Notes: generated by a model from the letters alone, not told the origin. A stretch of DNA of 64,000 nucleotides from Coffea arabica (GCF_036785885.1 NC_092322.1:11616466-11680465), one strand, 5' to 3'; counted from the stretch's first letter, positions 43,230 to 57,985 are shown. A program made the numbers and translations.

Positions 43230-44546
43230 ATGGAGGCCGATGAACCTTCAAATCCAAGTATCTTGCATTCGTTACCAGATGACATCATCAGTTTTTGTAT
43301 CTTGACTTGTCTACCAGTGAAGACCCTCATAAGACTGACTTGCGTCTGTAAGGCATGGCGGAATCTCATAAACTCAGATCCAGAATTCATCAAGTCTCAT
43401 CTGCAACAATCTCTCCAAAACAAGGCACCCCGCAAAATCTACATGCGCAATTGGATCACCTGTTGCCCCTGCCATCCAACCATGCCTAATTTGGACGCTC
43501 CAAGATTCGCGAATCCTGATAATCAACGGACAATTATTCATCAACGCGACGAATTCATGTATCTTGGGATTCAAATGTACGTCGTAGGCAGCTCTAATGG
43601 GCTGCTATGTATTCTCCAGGATTGCTGTTGTAGCAGGGACTCGATACTATATCTTTGGAACCGGGCTTTAGGGCAATTCAAGTTGTTACCCAGAAGCATA
43701 TGCACAGGTTATTGGACTATTGCTGTAGGCTTTGGCTACGACCCAGGAACGGACGATTATATAGTGGCAAAAGCATGCAGGCTGAAAGTAGTACCAGAAG
43801 GGTATGTCAGCTACAAGGTTGGGATCTATACCCTAAGAAACCTTTCCTGGAAAACTATAACCTTTGATACTGTTCCCGGAGCGCCCAGACGGATTGAGCG
43901 TTATGATCGTGTAGGTGTGATTCATGAAGGATTCCTTTATTGGATAAGCGGGACTGACGAGGAAGGGTGCATTTGGTTGAACGCGTTTGATATGAAACGA
44001 GAAATATTTCAAGTGATTACGGTTCCAAGTTACGTTCCCGTTAACTCATACCGGAGGCTTAGATTGTTTAGGGGGTGTGTTTCCGTAAGTGGTTTCACAT
44101 CAGGAGAATTTGAGCTTTGGGCAATGAAAGAAGAAGGTTCTTGGGTAAAACAATTTGTGATCACAAGAAACTCGGATATGGTTATCTGGCCTCATCTTAG
44201 CACAACTGATGTCACATCAGGTGGGAAGATTCTGGCATTTCAAGCACATCATACAGCAGCAATACGTAAAGAATCAGGACGTCTGGTTTTGTATGATCCA
44301 GATAGCCAAATGATTGAGGATGCCATCAGTGGGGTGGCTTATCATGATATCAAACCTTCTTGGCTTTGGTTCAAGTACTTTGTAGTGGATAATTATGTGG
44401 AGAGTTTAGTTCGTGTTATACCAGATGGTGAACGGAAAATTTCTAAAGAGTCCCAAGAGATCATTGATTCCTATGCCAACGGAGAAGAAGAAAAGACCAA
44501 GAAGAATTCAAGAAAATTATTCGGCTGCTTCGTGTGTAGGGATTAG
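43230..44546 (+). CDS. F-box protein with F-box-associated (FBA) domain
   Basis: Intronless, 438 codons. The F-box is at residues ~13-52 (HSLPDDIISFCILTCLPVKT then LIRLTCVCKAWRNLINSDPE), the part that binds SKP1 to form an SCF ubiquitin ligase (family knowledge). The rest matches the FBA type of domain: GSSNGLLCI, LYLWNRALGQFKLLP, VGFGYDPGTDDYIVAK, YKVGIYTLRNLSWKTI and FLYWISG. This part would bind the substrate, which is unknown. The tail is lysine-rich and ends KLFGCFVCRD, with two cysteines near the end. The start is the first ATG, just ahead of the F-box, and the length is normal for this class (CPR30-like/FBA proteins). A broken antisense relative lies at 41285-41460. The gene is complete and probably functional. 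Confidence 0.92.
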   Translation: MEADEPSNPSILHSLPDDIISFCILTCLPVKTLIRLTCVCKAWRNLINSDPEFIKSHLQQSLQNKAPRKIYMRNWITCCPCHPTMPNLDAPRFANPDNQRTIIHQRDEFMYLGIQMYVVGSSNGLLCILQDCCCSRDSILYLWNRALGQFKLLPRSICTGYWTIAVGFGYDPGTDDYIVAKACRLKVVPEGYVSYKVGIYTLRNLSWKTITFDTVPGAPRRIERYDRVGVIHEGFLYWISGTDEEGCIWLNAFDMKREIFQVITVPSYVPVNSYRRLRLFRGCVSVSGFTSGEFELWAMKEEGSWVKQFVITRNSDMVIWPHLSTTDVTSGGKILAFQAHHTAAIRKESGRLVLYDPDSQMIEDAISGVAYHDIKPSWLWFKYFVVDNYVESLVRVIPDGERKISKESQEIIDSYANGEEEKTKKNSRKLFGCFVCRD

Positions 44547-45084
44547 ATAATTACAAAATTATGTGTTGCAACAAGTGGTTGTTATGATATTTAGCTTCCT
44601 TGCATTATATATTCACCGTTGTTCATAGCGAAGGTCTAGATTTTAATTATCACCGGTTTAATTATATGGCACAATGAAACTGTTGACTACTTGATTGTTT
44701 ATTTTGCCCAATCCAAGAAGCAGCTTCTTCTGTTGCTTCCGGTCCATGCCATGACTCGACAATCTTGATCTATATAACAACACGATCTTGACCTGTATTT
44801 TTTGACGGGTAGAAAGCTCTTTTTTAGGTTATTGGAGATTGGAAATCAGTATGGTTTTCAATTCTTGGGTTGAGTTCTTTGGTATATAATAGCGTTATGT
44901 TAAATAACGTATTCAACTTAGTAGGGAAAATACAATATTATTTCCCAATATTTTTGGACTGTGGACTGACTTGGTCCTTAATATATCAGTTCAAATAAAT
45001 GTAGTCACCAAAGTATTAATTTTGATAAAGCTGGTCTCCAATATTTTGATCAAACAAGCGTAGTTTAATTCAGCCAAATTAGTT
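44547..45084. other. 3' flank of the F-box gene
   Basis: AT-rich, with the 3' UTR at its left. No second gene is supported. Confidence 0.4.
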
Positions 45085-45560
45085 TGTATAGATTTTACGA
45101 TTATACAATTACTCGCAACAATGAAATGGCATAGAAATTTGATGAAAAGCGTTAAAATTTTAGGAAAAAAAAATTGTAAAGAGTAACAAAATTATAAAAT
45201 AAGTATCCATTCTGTATTCCTAGTAATTCTCATCCAGATTTTGCAACATTTATGCGAGTAATTAGAGGTGACAATTTTCATCCATATCCATTTAACCATC
45301 CATATCCGTCTCTCATTCAAATGGTTTTGGATTACTAAAGAAATTTAGATAAATATTGATGAACATCTGCGTAAAACCAATTGGTTTGATGGTTTCAAGT
45401 GGATAATCCATCTAAATCCATTTAAGAAAGTAATAAAACAAATCCAGGTACTCGTTGCTCGCCAGAAAACTATCTCAATCACAAATTTTTCCCATCCAAG
45501 AATTCAATGAAAGTCAAATATCTCAATAGATTCCGTCTTTCTTCCTTTTTATCACTGAAC
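45085..45560 (-). repeat. Right arm of the inverted repeat around the F-box gene
   Basis: Reverse complement of most of 38655-39217 with scattered differences and indels. It begins near TAGATTTTACGATTATACAA and runs beyond the word TTGAATTCTTGGATGGG (on the minus strand CCCATCCAAGAATTCAA). Confidence 0.72.
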
Positions 45561-47239
45561 ATTCTCTGGTTCTGAGCCGCGTAGGCAATCTAGCCCAACA
45601 CCAACATGATTTTAGATTGCCATTGGAAGAATAAATTCTTCTGTTCACTTTGTCCGGCTCTTCGGAGTTACCTCCATTTTCGCTCCTGCATAATTTTCTT
45701 TTCTTTTTCTTTTTTGAAAAAAAAGTTTAAATTTTGGCATTTTCTTCACAAAATCCTTCTTAATTTTTCCTAAAATTATCAAATTTAAAGATTATTTTCT
45801 TACTAAAATGGAAAGGAGAAGGAGAATTTTGTTCAAATTTAAGGATTAGATACTCTACAAGCTTTAATTCCTCTTTCTTCAGCCAAAAGAGAAAAAGATA
45901 GGCAAGAAATAGAAATCAAAAAATAGAGAAAAAATAGAAAAATGAAATGATAGAATTAGTTATGTATTAGTTAAATGGATTTTAATGGACAATTGGATCT
46001 CTATTATCCATTTGGATCCAATCCACATACACCATTTATTTTATGGATTTAAGAGGATTGAATCATTGAATCCATGATCCATTTATATGAAATCAATTAT
46101 GATCCATATATCCATTTTTTATACCTCTACGAGTAATCATTTAGTTCTCTATATTTATCATTCAATGTCCTTGTCACAATATTTTTTAGTAATTCACATC
46201 CACATTTTCGCGACAATTATGCAAATGATTTTTTAAGTCTCATTATCATTTTGTCTTAAGTCGATGCAAGCAATATTTGCCTTTCTCGTGATAAAAAGTC
46301 ATAATTAAGTTGCAACCAAAAATGAAGAGAAACGAAAAGGAAAGCTTAACATGGACCCTATTCAACTAATTTCTTCTCTTGAACTACATTGTTAGATTTA
46401 GGCCTTATTTGATAATTCAATTTAACATTTAAATCTAATGAGTTAAGATCTTAACATATTCAAATGCATTTAATAATCAAGAGTAAAATATCTGAGTTAA
46501 TTAAGTGGCACTGAATTTTTTAGACAAAACTCGCTTCAAAAAATAAGTGATAAGTTATTTACTTATCACTTAATGTGATGATATACAGTCAAATGTATCA
46601 GATTTGATACTTAACAATTCAGTAAATCAATAAATTCATATTTCAAATTTTAGATTTTAGATTTCAGATTTTAATTTTTAAATTTCAATTTTATCAAATA
46701 CACCCTTAGAATCTGCAGCAGCAAACACACAAAATCGCAGAAAGTAAAAGAAAGGAGAAAACATAGTGCCTACGAAGCTAGTATTAACATTTGAGACAGT
46801 CAGGCCACAAGGCAGCTGCCTATTGGAATATAGATCAGTCCATATCTATAAATTCGTTCACCAAGATTTGGCTTTGCAGCCAAGTAACACCAAGAATACC
46901 AAAAAGATTTATTTTTAAATCTTTATGTAACCTTTGCACTATACAGTAGTTCTATGTAATTCGTGTTTTAAGTGATGAACAAGTAGGCAAGAAATAATTT
47001 TCAGAGTGCTTATCAATGATAGCGAGAGAACATATAAACTACAACAAACTAAACATGTAAGCCTTGAAATTGATGCAAGTAATGGAGAGATCCTCATTAA
47101 ACAGTACGTACTAGCTTTCTCTTTTGTTACTTTTTGCAAATGCTGTTTTCTTTAAGCAGGATGACTAAGCAGAACCATTCACCTAATTAAGCTAATCTAA
47201 ATTAATTAAGCACCTTATTAGTGCTTTACAACCCCTAAT
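45561..47239. other. Intergenic DNA; from about 46200 the start of C2-locus duplication unit 1
   Basis: From about 46200 the sequence recurs elsewhere: GGAAAGCTTAACATGGACC (46341) again at 63340, and ACTAATTTCTTCTCTTGAAC (46366) again at 51278. GAAGCTAGTATTAACATTTG (46776) recurs at 51662. This is the downstream flank of C2 gene 1 and shows that whole blocks, not just genes, were duplicated. Confidence 0.6.
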
Positions 47240-47848
47240 CTACAAGGCCTCCAGAGCAAATCCAAGTGCAAACAAGTCATAATCAAGAGATTGACATCCA
47301 CCTTCTTTGCAACCACATGAATAATCCCACCTCCTCCTCCTCAACCTGTCATTATTTTGACTCCATTCGTTAGTCATCTCTGGAACTCCAATTTTCACCT
47401 CTACCGGCACTGAGGGGGGCTTGACATCTTGATGCAAGCGTGGATTCTTTGAATTCATCCTAGCCCATGTCTCGACTTCAATGTTTGGTGATTCGAAAAC
47501 ATTTTCCAATGGAATTTCAGCTCTCCCCATGATTTTTGATCCACCAGTAAGTCTTTCAAGAACTGATTTAATGCTTCTCAACTCAAAGACAATACTGCCT
47601 TGCCTTAATGAGTTGATGGCATCTTCAGTTCCTAGGCACTCTAACGAAAAGAATTCATCCCAAAACAAATCAGATTCGGATGAGATTTTTTTGCTATTGA
47701 GTTGGACTCTTCTTGTGTTGTTTCCTGTTGGAAGACAGCATCTGACAAACCAGTCTCCTGAAGACTTGAACTCAAAATTTTTGGCTCTTATGATGCTTAC
47801 TTCACACACAAGACTTGAGAGACATTGAGAAGAAGCATCCATTTTCAC
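47240..47848 (-). CDS. Small C2-domain protein, copy 1
   Basis: Intronless, 202 codons from MKMDASSQC (a second Met two codons later is an equally good start). A C2-like beta-sandwich is suggested for residues ~10-130: VCEVSIIRAKNFEFKSSGDW, NNTRRVQLNSKKIS, DLFWDEFFSLECLG, FELRSIKSVL and MGRAEIPLENVFES. C2 domains often bind membranes and calcium; the acidic calcium ligands are not evident, so calcium binding is doubtful. The C-terminus has a Cys-rich CGCKEGGC followed by DYDLFALGFALEAL. A TATA box (plus-strand TATTTATA, 47941-47948) lies about 95 bp upstream of the ATG. Two relatives lie at 49815 and 57986 on the same strand. Confidence 0.8.
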   Translation of the reverse strand: MKMDASSQCLSSLVCEVSIIRAKNFEFKSSGDWFVRCCLPTGNNTRRVQLNSKKISSESDLFWDEFFSLECLGTEDAINSLRQGSIVFELRSIKSVLERLTGGSKIMGRAEIPLENVFESPNIEVETWARMNSKNPRLHQDVKPPSVPVEVKIGVPEMTNEWSQNNDRLRRRRWDYSCGCKEGGCQSLDYDLFALGFALEAL

Positions 47849-47940
47849 GGTGAGAACTGTATGAGAAGGACAGAGACTGGGTTAGACGATAATGATTAAG
47901 GAGTGATGTTTTGATGAAGAGAAGCTTTGGTTTGGTGAAC

Positions 47941-47948
47941 TATTTATA
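47941..47948 (-). promoter_or_regulatory. TATA box of C2 gene copy 1
   Basis: TATAAATA on the minus strand, ~95 bp upstream of the ATG. The same box is found upstream of copy 3 (58694-58701), and a variant (CATAAATA, 50495-50502) upstream of copy 2. Confidence 0.65.
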
Positions 47949-49814
47949 GCTCCCATCATGATTCATGCATGAACTTCATTTCATTATTGGGAGAGGAGAA
48001 GGATGGTGGCATGACTTTTTCCTTTTTTTTTTTTTTTTTGTTAAATGTGGTATAAATTTTTTTTTTTTTTAATGAAATTACAACTTGCTTTATCCTCAAT
48101 AATCGAGAAAGATAGCCACGGGCCCAATAAGATTTAGTTGCAACAAGCAATATGAAGAAATCTGGTGTGTTATTAGATGGCATCAAGTGAATCTACACGT
48201 GATTTGGTGAAAGATTAACTGTTGGATTAAATATAAGCTCTTCAGATTCTTGAAAGGCTATATGTTTTTCTCCTCCCATAAACGACTGTTGGATGAAGAT
48301 TGAGTTAAAACACTTAGATAAATCAATTTAGTGGGTTGATCACTTGACCATTCAGATTTCAGTCCATGCATTAAACATATAAAATATTATTTTAAAAAAT
48401 GACTTAGAATAATATTATAGTATTTTTTATGATATGATGTATGTGAAATTAAAAAAATAATTAAAAAAAAACTGTGTTTATGATACAAGTAAGATAATAT
48501 TTGTGATTTTTTTTCCTCAAAATAGACTGTCCAAACGGATCCACTCAACAAACCAGTGCCTCCGAACCTAGGATTAAGATTTGAGACAGTCGGGCCAAAA
48601 AGCAACTTATTGGAATATAGATCAGTGCATATCTACGACAAAGAATCCCAACAAACAAACTAGTTCACTAAGATTTGGCTTTACAGCTAAGTACCCACGG
48701 GAAACTATAAAGTTTCCTTTTTTAATCTTTATATATGTACCCCCCATTTGTACACTAGAATATATATAGTTCTATAGTTTGTGTCTTTTAAAGTGATGAA
48801 CAAGTTGGCAGGAAATAATTTTCAGAGTGATAGCTAGAGAACTTATAAAATAGGACAAATTGAACATGCAAGTCTTGAAAACAATGCCCAGTGGAGAGAT
48901 CCTCATCCAGAAAAAGAATCAGTTTTATACGTTAAGCATTTCAACTGTGCCCAATATAATGCTTATCTGAACTATATATAAGCCTGAGATTAAAGGAATC
49001 CCACCACGTACAATTTAAGTATATTTTAGCTCAAAAAATTCAAATATATGTTAATATGTACGTAGGTTTTCCCTTTTGTTAATTTTTGTAAATGCTGTGT
49101 TCATTCAGCTTAGAAACTCTTTCCTTCATATCAAATAAGAGTACTAATACTTCCCATTAAATCAGGAAAAAACTTTTAATTAACTACTATATTGTACTGC
49201 AATGAATCCTTTATTTATTTATTTATTTTTTTTTTTGCAGCCAAGTTTGATTCACTTATCCTCTTGCTGGTTGTTGAGCCTACATCTCCAGAGCACTACT
49301 GATCTAGTTGTCGAGAATTTGAAACAAAATAGTTATTGCGAGTCTTTTTTTTTTTTTTTTGTGCTGTTTTCCATGTAATTTAATTACTAAAAGTGCCTCC
49401 AGCTAATATGTAAATTTTTTTTTTTTCATTTTCTACCAAACAAAATGGAACTATATTACGAGTTCTCCAACTATAAACGCTTCTCAGGTCTCGCACCCTT
49501 CTTTAGTTTGGCTTGTACTATGGGGATAATTATGAACTTCCACGTTAGTAGATATACCAATCGGAAATAATAATTTAGAAGGGGAAAAAATGGAAAAGGA
49601 AAAAAAAAGTAGGGACTAGAACAATTGAAGAAAAGTTGGATTCACAATTTCTTCAAAACGACTTACAAAAGCTGCCTACTGAAAACATACAATTGTCAGC
49701 AAAACTCCTGTGCTAAGTAAGTGCACATATTAGTATTATGAATGACTACGTAGAACTAATCCATTAAGCTAATCTAAAATTAATTAAGCACCTTAGTGCT
49801 TTACAGCCGTTAAT
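47949..49814. other. Upstream of C2 gene 1 and duplication unit 2
   Basis: The left part is the C2 gene 1 promoter region. From about 48540 (AGTGCCTCCGAACC) the sequence is a second copy of the downstream flank of a C2 gene, and this copy also recurs nearly unchanged at 63630-64000. The block 48380-48535, with AATATTATAGTATTTTTTAT and AGACTGTCCAAACGGATCC, matches 63490-63620 and may be a small mobile element. Confidence 0.55.
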
Positions 49815-50402
49815 CTACAAGGCCTCTAGAGCAAATCCAAGTGCAAAGTAGTCATAATCAACATAATCAAGAGATTGACATCCACCGTCTTTGCAACCAC
49901 ATGAATGATCCCACCTCCTTTCGTTAGTCATCTCTGGGACTCCAACTTTCACCTTGACCTGCACTGAGGGGGGCTTGACATCTTGATGCAAGCATGGATT
50001 CTTTGAATTCATCCGAACCCATGTCTCAATTTCCATGTTTGGTGATTCAAAAACATTTTTCCAGGGAATTTCAGCTCTTCCCAAGATTTTTGATCCACCG
50101 ATAAGTCTTCCAAGAATTGGTTTAGTGCTTCTCCATCTCAACTCAAAGGCAACGTTCCCTTGCCTCAAGGAGTTGATGGCATCTTCAGTTCCTTGGCACT
50201 GCAGTGAAAAAAATTCATCCCAAAACAAATCAGATTTGGATGAGATTTCTTTGGTATTGAGTTGGACTCTTGTGTTGTTTCCTGCTGAAAGATAGCATCT
50301 CACAAACAAGTGTCCTGAAGACTTGAACTCAATATTTTTAGCTCTTATGATGCTTAACTCGCATTTAAGGCTAGAGGAACATTGAAAAGAAGCATCCATC
50401 AT
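49815..50402 (-). CDS. Small C2-domain protein, copy 2
   Basis: Intronless, 195 codons from MMDASFQC. It aligns with copy 1 throughout (CELSIIRAKNIEFKSSGHLF; DLFWDEFFSLQCQG; LGRAEIPWKNVFES) and ends DYDYFALGFALEAL. It lacks a short segment rich in Asn/Arg found in copy 1 (SQNNDRLRRR) and has a few extra residues near DYVDYDYF. It keeps the CGCKDGGC motif. The frame is intact and most changes are substitutions spread along the gene, so it is a functional paralogue by sequence. Its TATA box is slightly altered (CATAAATA). Same strand and ~2.6 kb from copy 1. Confidence 0.8.
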   Translation of the reverse strand: MMDASFQCSSSLKCELSIIRAKNIEFKSSGHLFVRCYLSAGNNTRVQLNTKEISSKSDLFWDEFFSLQCQGTEDAINSLRQGNVAFELRWRSTKPILGRLIGGSKILGRAEIPWKNVFESPNMEIETWVRMNSKNPCLHQDVKPPSVQVKVKVGVPEMTNERRWDHSCGCKDGGCQSLDYVDYDYFALGFALEAL

Positions 50403-51277
50403 CAGTGTGTGTAGTATGTGTGAGTGACAAAGACAACAAGAGACAAAAATTGAGGATTAAATCTTCGATGAGGAGAAGCAATGTTTTGGTGGGCTATTTA
50501 TGGTTGCATCATGCATGGACTTTCTTGATCTGGACGGTAGGGTGAACAAGGGAAAGTGATAGATAACCTTTCGATGGAATAATAGAGAAATGTTTCCACA
50601 GGCCAATAAGATTTAGTTGCCATAGGCATTATCAAATTTGTTGTATTATATATATGCATGAACCGAATCTACATGTGATTCTGTGAAAGATTAATTAAAT
50701 ATAAGCTCTTCAGATTCTTGAAAGGCTATGTACATATCCTATAAGCGACTAGTGGATGAAGATTGAGTTTGAAATGCTTGGACGGTACAATTTAAAGTAC
50801 CTACTTGCTAAACCATTTCCATCCCTGCTATCTCACAGGCAGATCCTTTCAAGGAAAAGATACTAATAAAGTAAGAGATGCATTCATAATGCAAGAGATT
50901 GGGTCGATCAACAACCCAAAGAAATTCAAGACAAACAATCTGTCTAGAGGTCTAAAATATGCAACAGCTGTAGAACTGTGTGTGTGCATGTCTGTAATGT
51001 CCACGTAGATGAGTGTGCCTGGTGGCTACTTGTTTAACTAAGAAAAGTAGCCTAGTTCCTTCAATCAGGCTCAATCTGGAACACTTTTCACGCCTTGCAA
51101 CCAAAATACAAGAAGATAACTGAGGTTCACGACTCGAGACCAATGGTAACAATCGAAAACTAAAGTATTTCATAGCTAAAATAAAAAAATTAAAGAAATT
51201 GGCAAATAGATGACACTTATCTTCCCCATTACTTATATTGATAGGGGCTCATCAAAATGATTAGTCGTCAAATTCAA
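50403..51277. other. Upstream region of C2 gene copy 2
   Basis: The left part is homologous to the upstream region of copy 1 (for example AATATAAGCTCTTCAGATTCTTGAAAGGCTAT at 50698 and 48229, quoted here as words AAGCTCTTCAGATTC and TTGAAAGGCTAT). The right part (50800-51270) is unique in the window and has no supported gene. Confidence 0.5.
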
Positions 51278-51993
51278 CTAATTTCTTCTCTTGAACTACG
51301 TTAGTAGATTTAGGCCTTATTTTATAATTTAATTCAACATTTAAGTCTAATAAGTTAAGATCTTAACATATTCAAATGCGTTTAATAATCAAGAGTAAAA
51401 TATCTGAATTAATTAAGTGGTACTAAATTTTTTAACCAAAACTCGTTTCAAAAATTAAGTGATAAGTTATTCACTTATCATTTAATGTGATATACAGTCA
51501 AATATATCAGATTAGTGCTTAACAATTCAGTAAATCAATAGATTCAAATTTTAAATTTTAATTTTTAAATTTTAATTTTATCAAATACACCCTTAGAATC
51601 TGCAGCAGCAAACACACAGAATCGCAAAAAGGAAATGAAAGGAGAAAACATAGTGCCTACGAAGCTAGTATTAACATTTGAGACAGTCAGGCCAAAAGGC
51701 AGCTGCCTATTGGAATATAGATCAGCCCATATCTATAAATTCGTTCACTAAGATTTGGCTTTGCAGCCAAGTAACACCAAGATAAATCTTTCTGTAACCT
51801 TTGCACTATACAATAGTTCTATTCAATTCGTGTTTAAAGGGATAAACAAGTAGGCAGGAAACAATTTTCAGAGTGCTTATCAATGATAGCGAGAGAACAT
51901 ATAAACTGCAACAAATTAAACATGTATGCCTTGAAATTGATGCAAGTAATGGAGCGATCCTCATCTAGAAAAAGAATTAGTTTTACATGTTAA
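51278..51993. repeat. C2-locus duplication unit 3, left part
   Basis: Closely matches 46366-47110, the downstream flank of C2 gene 1. It is interrupted at 51993 by a Helitron end. The homologous sequence appears to resume at about 55240 and to lead to the C2 pseudogene at 57986, so this unit was split by later insertions. Confidence 0.7.
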
Positions 51994-52700
51994 CTAGTGG
52001 GAATACCCGTGCTACGCACGGTGCTGGCATTATTGAAAAAAATAAAAATAAAATAATGAACAAATACATTTGTCCTATATTTCGGGGCACTTTCACTATA
52101 AATAAAATGTAGTAAGCCCTATATTTGTACTTATTTGTTTGAGAGTACATGACATTAGGCTTTAGGCTTCCCGTTTAATTAGGAAAAAATAATATAGTAA
52201 GTTGATTAGAACGGGCATTATGCATGCCAAAAACAAATGTACCGTAAGATGCTTTAGGTCCCATTTTGGGCCTACGGTGTTTTTACTAAAGAAGGACAAA
52301 GCCAATCTAATGTGTTTGGTGAACAACATTTTTTGAATTTATTAGGAGTAGAGTTTTTAGCCAATAAAACATTTATAGAATAAACTCAAGATTAGTGTTT
52401 TTAGAGCAATTTTTGTGTTGCAATAAATAAAAATTGAAATTTATAAATTATCAAATAAAAAATACTCATATAAGTGTACACCCAAACAATATGATAAATA
52501 ATTAATAAATACTTGTGATGAAATTTGTATTAATTAAATATTTTTTAATAAAGTACAGCAACCTTAAACGGTCCTTAGCATGCAAGTAGTTGATAGGTGT
52601 TTGGCCTACCTACCGGGCTTTCACATGCACACTCTTCCAGTACATGATTCCATTTCAGTTTCCACTATTTGGTCCTTGTTCTTTTTTTCGTTATCTATAT
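51994..52700 (-). mobile_element. Helitron, second copy
   Basis: Same 3' end as at 39225: minus-strand hairpin CCGTGC-GTA-GCACGG, then CTAG at 51997-51994 followed by T. The distal shared sequence (CACTCTTCCAGTACATGATT; CCACTATTTGGTCC) ends near 52690. This copy is longer inside (about 700 bp against 270 bp), so the copy at 39225 is internally deleted or the two are family variants. Confidence 0.6.
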
Positions 52701-55239
<2,539 letters not shown>

Positions 55240-56018
55240 TGGATTATTTCAAGTGGAACCCAACAATTATCTGAACTATAATCTTCAGACTAAAGGAAGC
55301 CCAGGTAGTCAGGTACAATATAAGATCTTAGTACGTACTAGCTTTCTCTTTTGTTACTTTTGCAAATGCTGTTTTCTTTCAGATTGCAAAATCTTTCCTT
55401 CATATCAATAGAAGTACTAATAGTTCACACTTAAAACCAAAAAACACTATAATGAATTATATTAATTGTGCTGCAATGAACCTTTTTTTTTGCAGCCAGG
55501 TTTAATTCGCTTTTTCTTTTGCTAGTTGTTGAGCCCACATCTCCAGAGTCCAGAGTACAATTGTCAAGAATATTAAACAAAATAGTTATTTCAAGTCATT
55601 TTGATTGGCTGTTTTTCACGTAATTTACTAAAAGTGATAGATCGCCTGCCTCCAGCTAATGTATAAAATTTCATTTTCTTAACAAACAAAAGTGCACGAT
55701 CTCATGAGTTCTCCAGCTATAATTAATTCTTAAATCTAGCACCCTTTACTTGGTTTCTATTATTGGGATAATTAGGAACTTCCAATATAGCAATTTGATA
55801 CGTAATTTGCAAGGGTAAAAGAAAAGAAAAGTAGCAGTACGGATTAGTACAATTGTTTGTATTCCCAATTTCATTGAAAAGGACTTGAGAAGTTGCCTCC
55901 TAAAAACATACAATACAATTGTTAGCAAAACTCCTGTGCCAAGTGCACATATTAGTAATACCAGTTTAGCCATAATTTTAAGAAGAATGACTAAGCAGAA
56001 CCAGTCACCTAAGCTAAT
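55240..56018. other. C2-locus duplication unit 3, continued
   Basis: Homologous to 48940-49770 (for example GTACTAATAGTTCACA-like and AAACTCCTGTGC words and TTTGTTACTTTTGCAAATGCTG). It ends at the target duplication CTAAT of the solo LTR. Confidence 0.55.
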
Positions 56019-57937
56019 TGATAAGAGTATATTTTACGTATTTTTAGTATGCTTTATTGGTTAGTTTTGGTGTGTTTTATTTAGTTTTATAAATAATTAA
56101 TTAAAATTCTAGTGAAAATATGTATTTTGTGATTAAAATGTGAAAAATGCATTTCTATAAATTTTTATGGTAAAAATTTCATATTTTACAGGTTTAATGA
56201 TTCAATCATCAAATGGAGACCATTGAGAAGATATTTGGATGATTGATGATGATTTAGAGTGATGAAAATAAAATATGAAGTGTAAAACGAGAGATGCAAT
56301 TTGAGGACAAAAGAATCAAACAAAAGTCAGCTTTGGTATCTGTTGGTATTTTAACTATATCTTGGGTTACATATATTGGATTGAGATGATCTTTATACCA
56401 TTTTGAAGCTAAGAGACGTATCTACATTTGGTATGGAGATGTCAAAGTCCAATTCAACCGTTTTCGTAGTCCAAAAGTTGAAATACCGAAATTCAATTCA
56501 GCTGTCCAAAGTTGAAAACAAAGCTCTGACCAGTCTTTAGTATTTTGGTCATATCTTGGTTTAGAGAGCCCTAAATGGGATGATTCTTGAGGCATTGGAA
56601 AGCTAACTCAAAGGGGTACAACTTCTATGTTTTACACAAGAGCTAGTTCGGCTTTTATCATCAAGTAAATAGCAGTTGAAATAATATTAAATGCACAGAA
56701 GCGAAAACGTGGCTCAGTGAAAACGTGGCATGAAGCCGCGTTGCCTCAAGTCGCGTATTCCTTAATTGCGGCTGCAACTTGCTCAGAAATTGTGTTTTAT
56801 TCGCACAAACTTTTTGGTCCATTTTTCCTGCAAGAATATCGATGGAAACAGCCCAAGACAGTTGCAAAAGAAGCTTTACAACTCATTCTAGCTTGTTTAT
56901 GGGCTCAGGACATGATTTAACACCTTGTTTCTTGCAAGAAATTTCTCTATAAATAGCTGCCCTGGAGAACCATTTTGATAACTTTGGAAGGCTAGAAAGA
57001 ACTCCACAAAAATGTAGTCTTCACTAGTTTTTCTTGATTCATTAGTATAGTATAGGTAGAGCAGTTTTTTCTTCTTGCATTTGTATCTAGATTTGGATGA
57101 AAATTGAAGGAGCAAATATGGAGAGTTAGAGGTCATGTGACAAGGGTGACATCTTTCCTATCACTTTTTCTTTTGTATTTGATTTCATGATTAGCTATAA
57201 TACAAGTTTGGCTTTGTTTTTTCTTCATGTTTTTCTAAAGTTCATGCCTAGAGTATGGATGAACTTTAATTTCTATATCTTGTTTATGATGTTTACTTAG
57301 TTATTTAGTGATATTATTTTGAACAAGTTATTTATCACTTTTGCTTTTTTAATCATGATTAACTGACCATTAGTTGTGATTATCTAAAGGTGTTAAGTTT
57401 GCAATGAAAATTGGAATTTAACACTAGTTCAAAGAAGTGATAAACCTAGGAAGTACACTCACGAGAATAGAGGTACACCTATATGGCTTTAGTGACTTAT
57501 TTCATGTAATTTTATAGAAGAAATAAGCTTGTAATTAATTTACAACCACGAGAGTAGGTATGATTTAGTTACAAGTATAGTTGATTCACTACGAGAGTAG
57601 GTTTCACATACATAAGGAAATTACGCCATAACTAGCAAAGATAATAGCATTCATTTAACCAGTAATCTCATTTGTAAGAGTTGCGAGAAATTCCATATCT
57701 CTAGGATCTTTCTAGTGTTAATTTTCATTACTTTTATATTTATGGTAGTTTAGATAATAAAGGAGTTTGAAAATCACCGGCAATTGCAATATTCCTTGTG
57801 GGGTCGACCCTTAATACTCTATACTCGATCACGATTCGTATATTTGCTATAAATCGCGTGTGGGGTATTTAGGAGTTTATAAATGTAAAACTTGATTATG
57901 AATGAACTAATTGTATATGTATACCCCGTGCACGTCA
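56019..57937 (+). mobile_element. Solo LTR, 1,919 bp
   Basis: It begins TGATAAGAGTATATTTTACG and ends CCCCGTGCACGTCA. It is flanked by a perfect 5-bp duplication CTAAT (56014-56018 and 57938-57942). The stretch GCAATATTCCTTGTGGGGTCGACCC near 57785 (read as words TTCCTTGTGGGG and TCGACCC) is typical of the 3' part of long plant gypsy LTRs. A TATA box occurs at ~56947 (CTATAAATAG). No internal element remains. Removing it restores the sequence CTAAGCTAATCTAAATTAAT found next to C2 genes 1 and 2. Confidence 0.88.
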
Positions 57938-57985
57938 CTAATCTAAATTAATTAAGCACCTTATTAATGCTTTACAACCCCTAAT

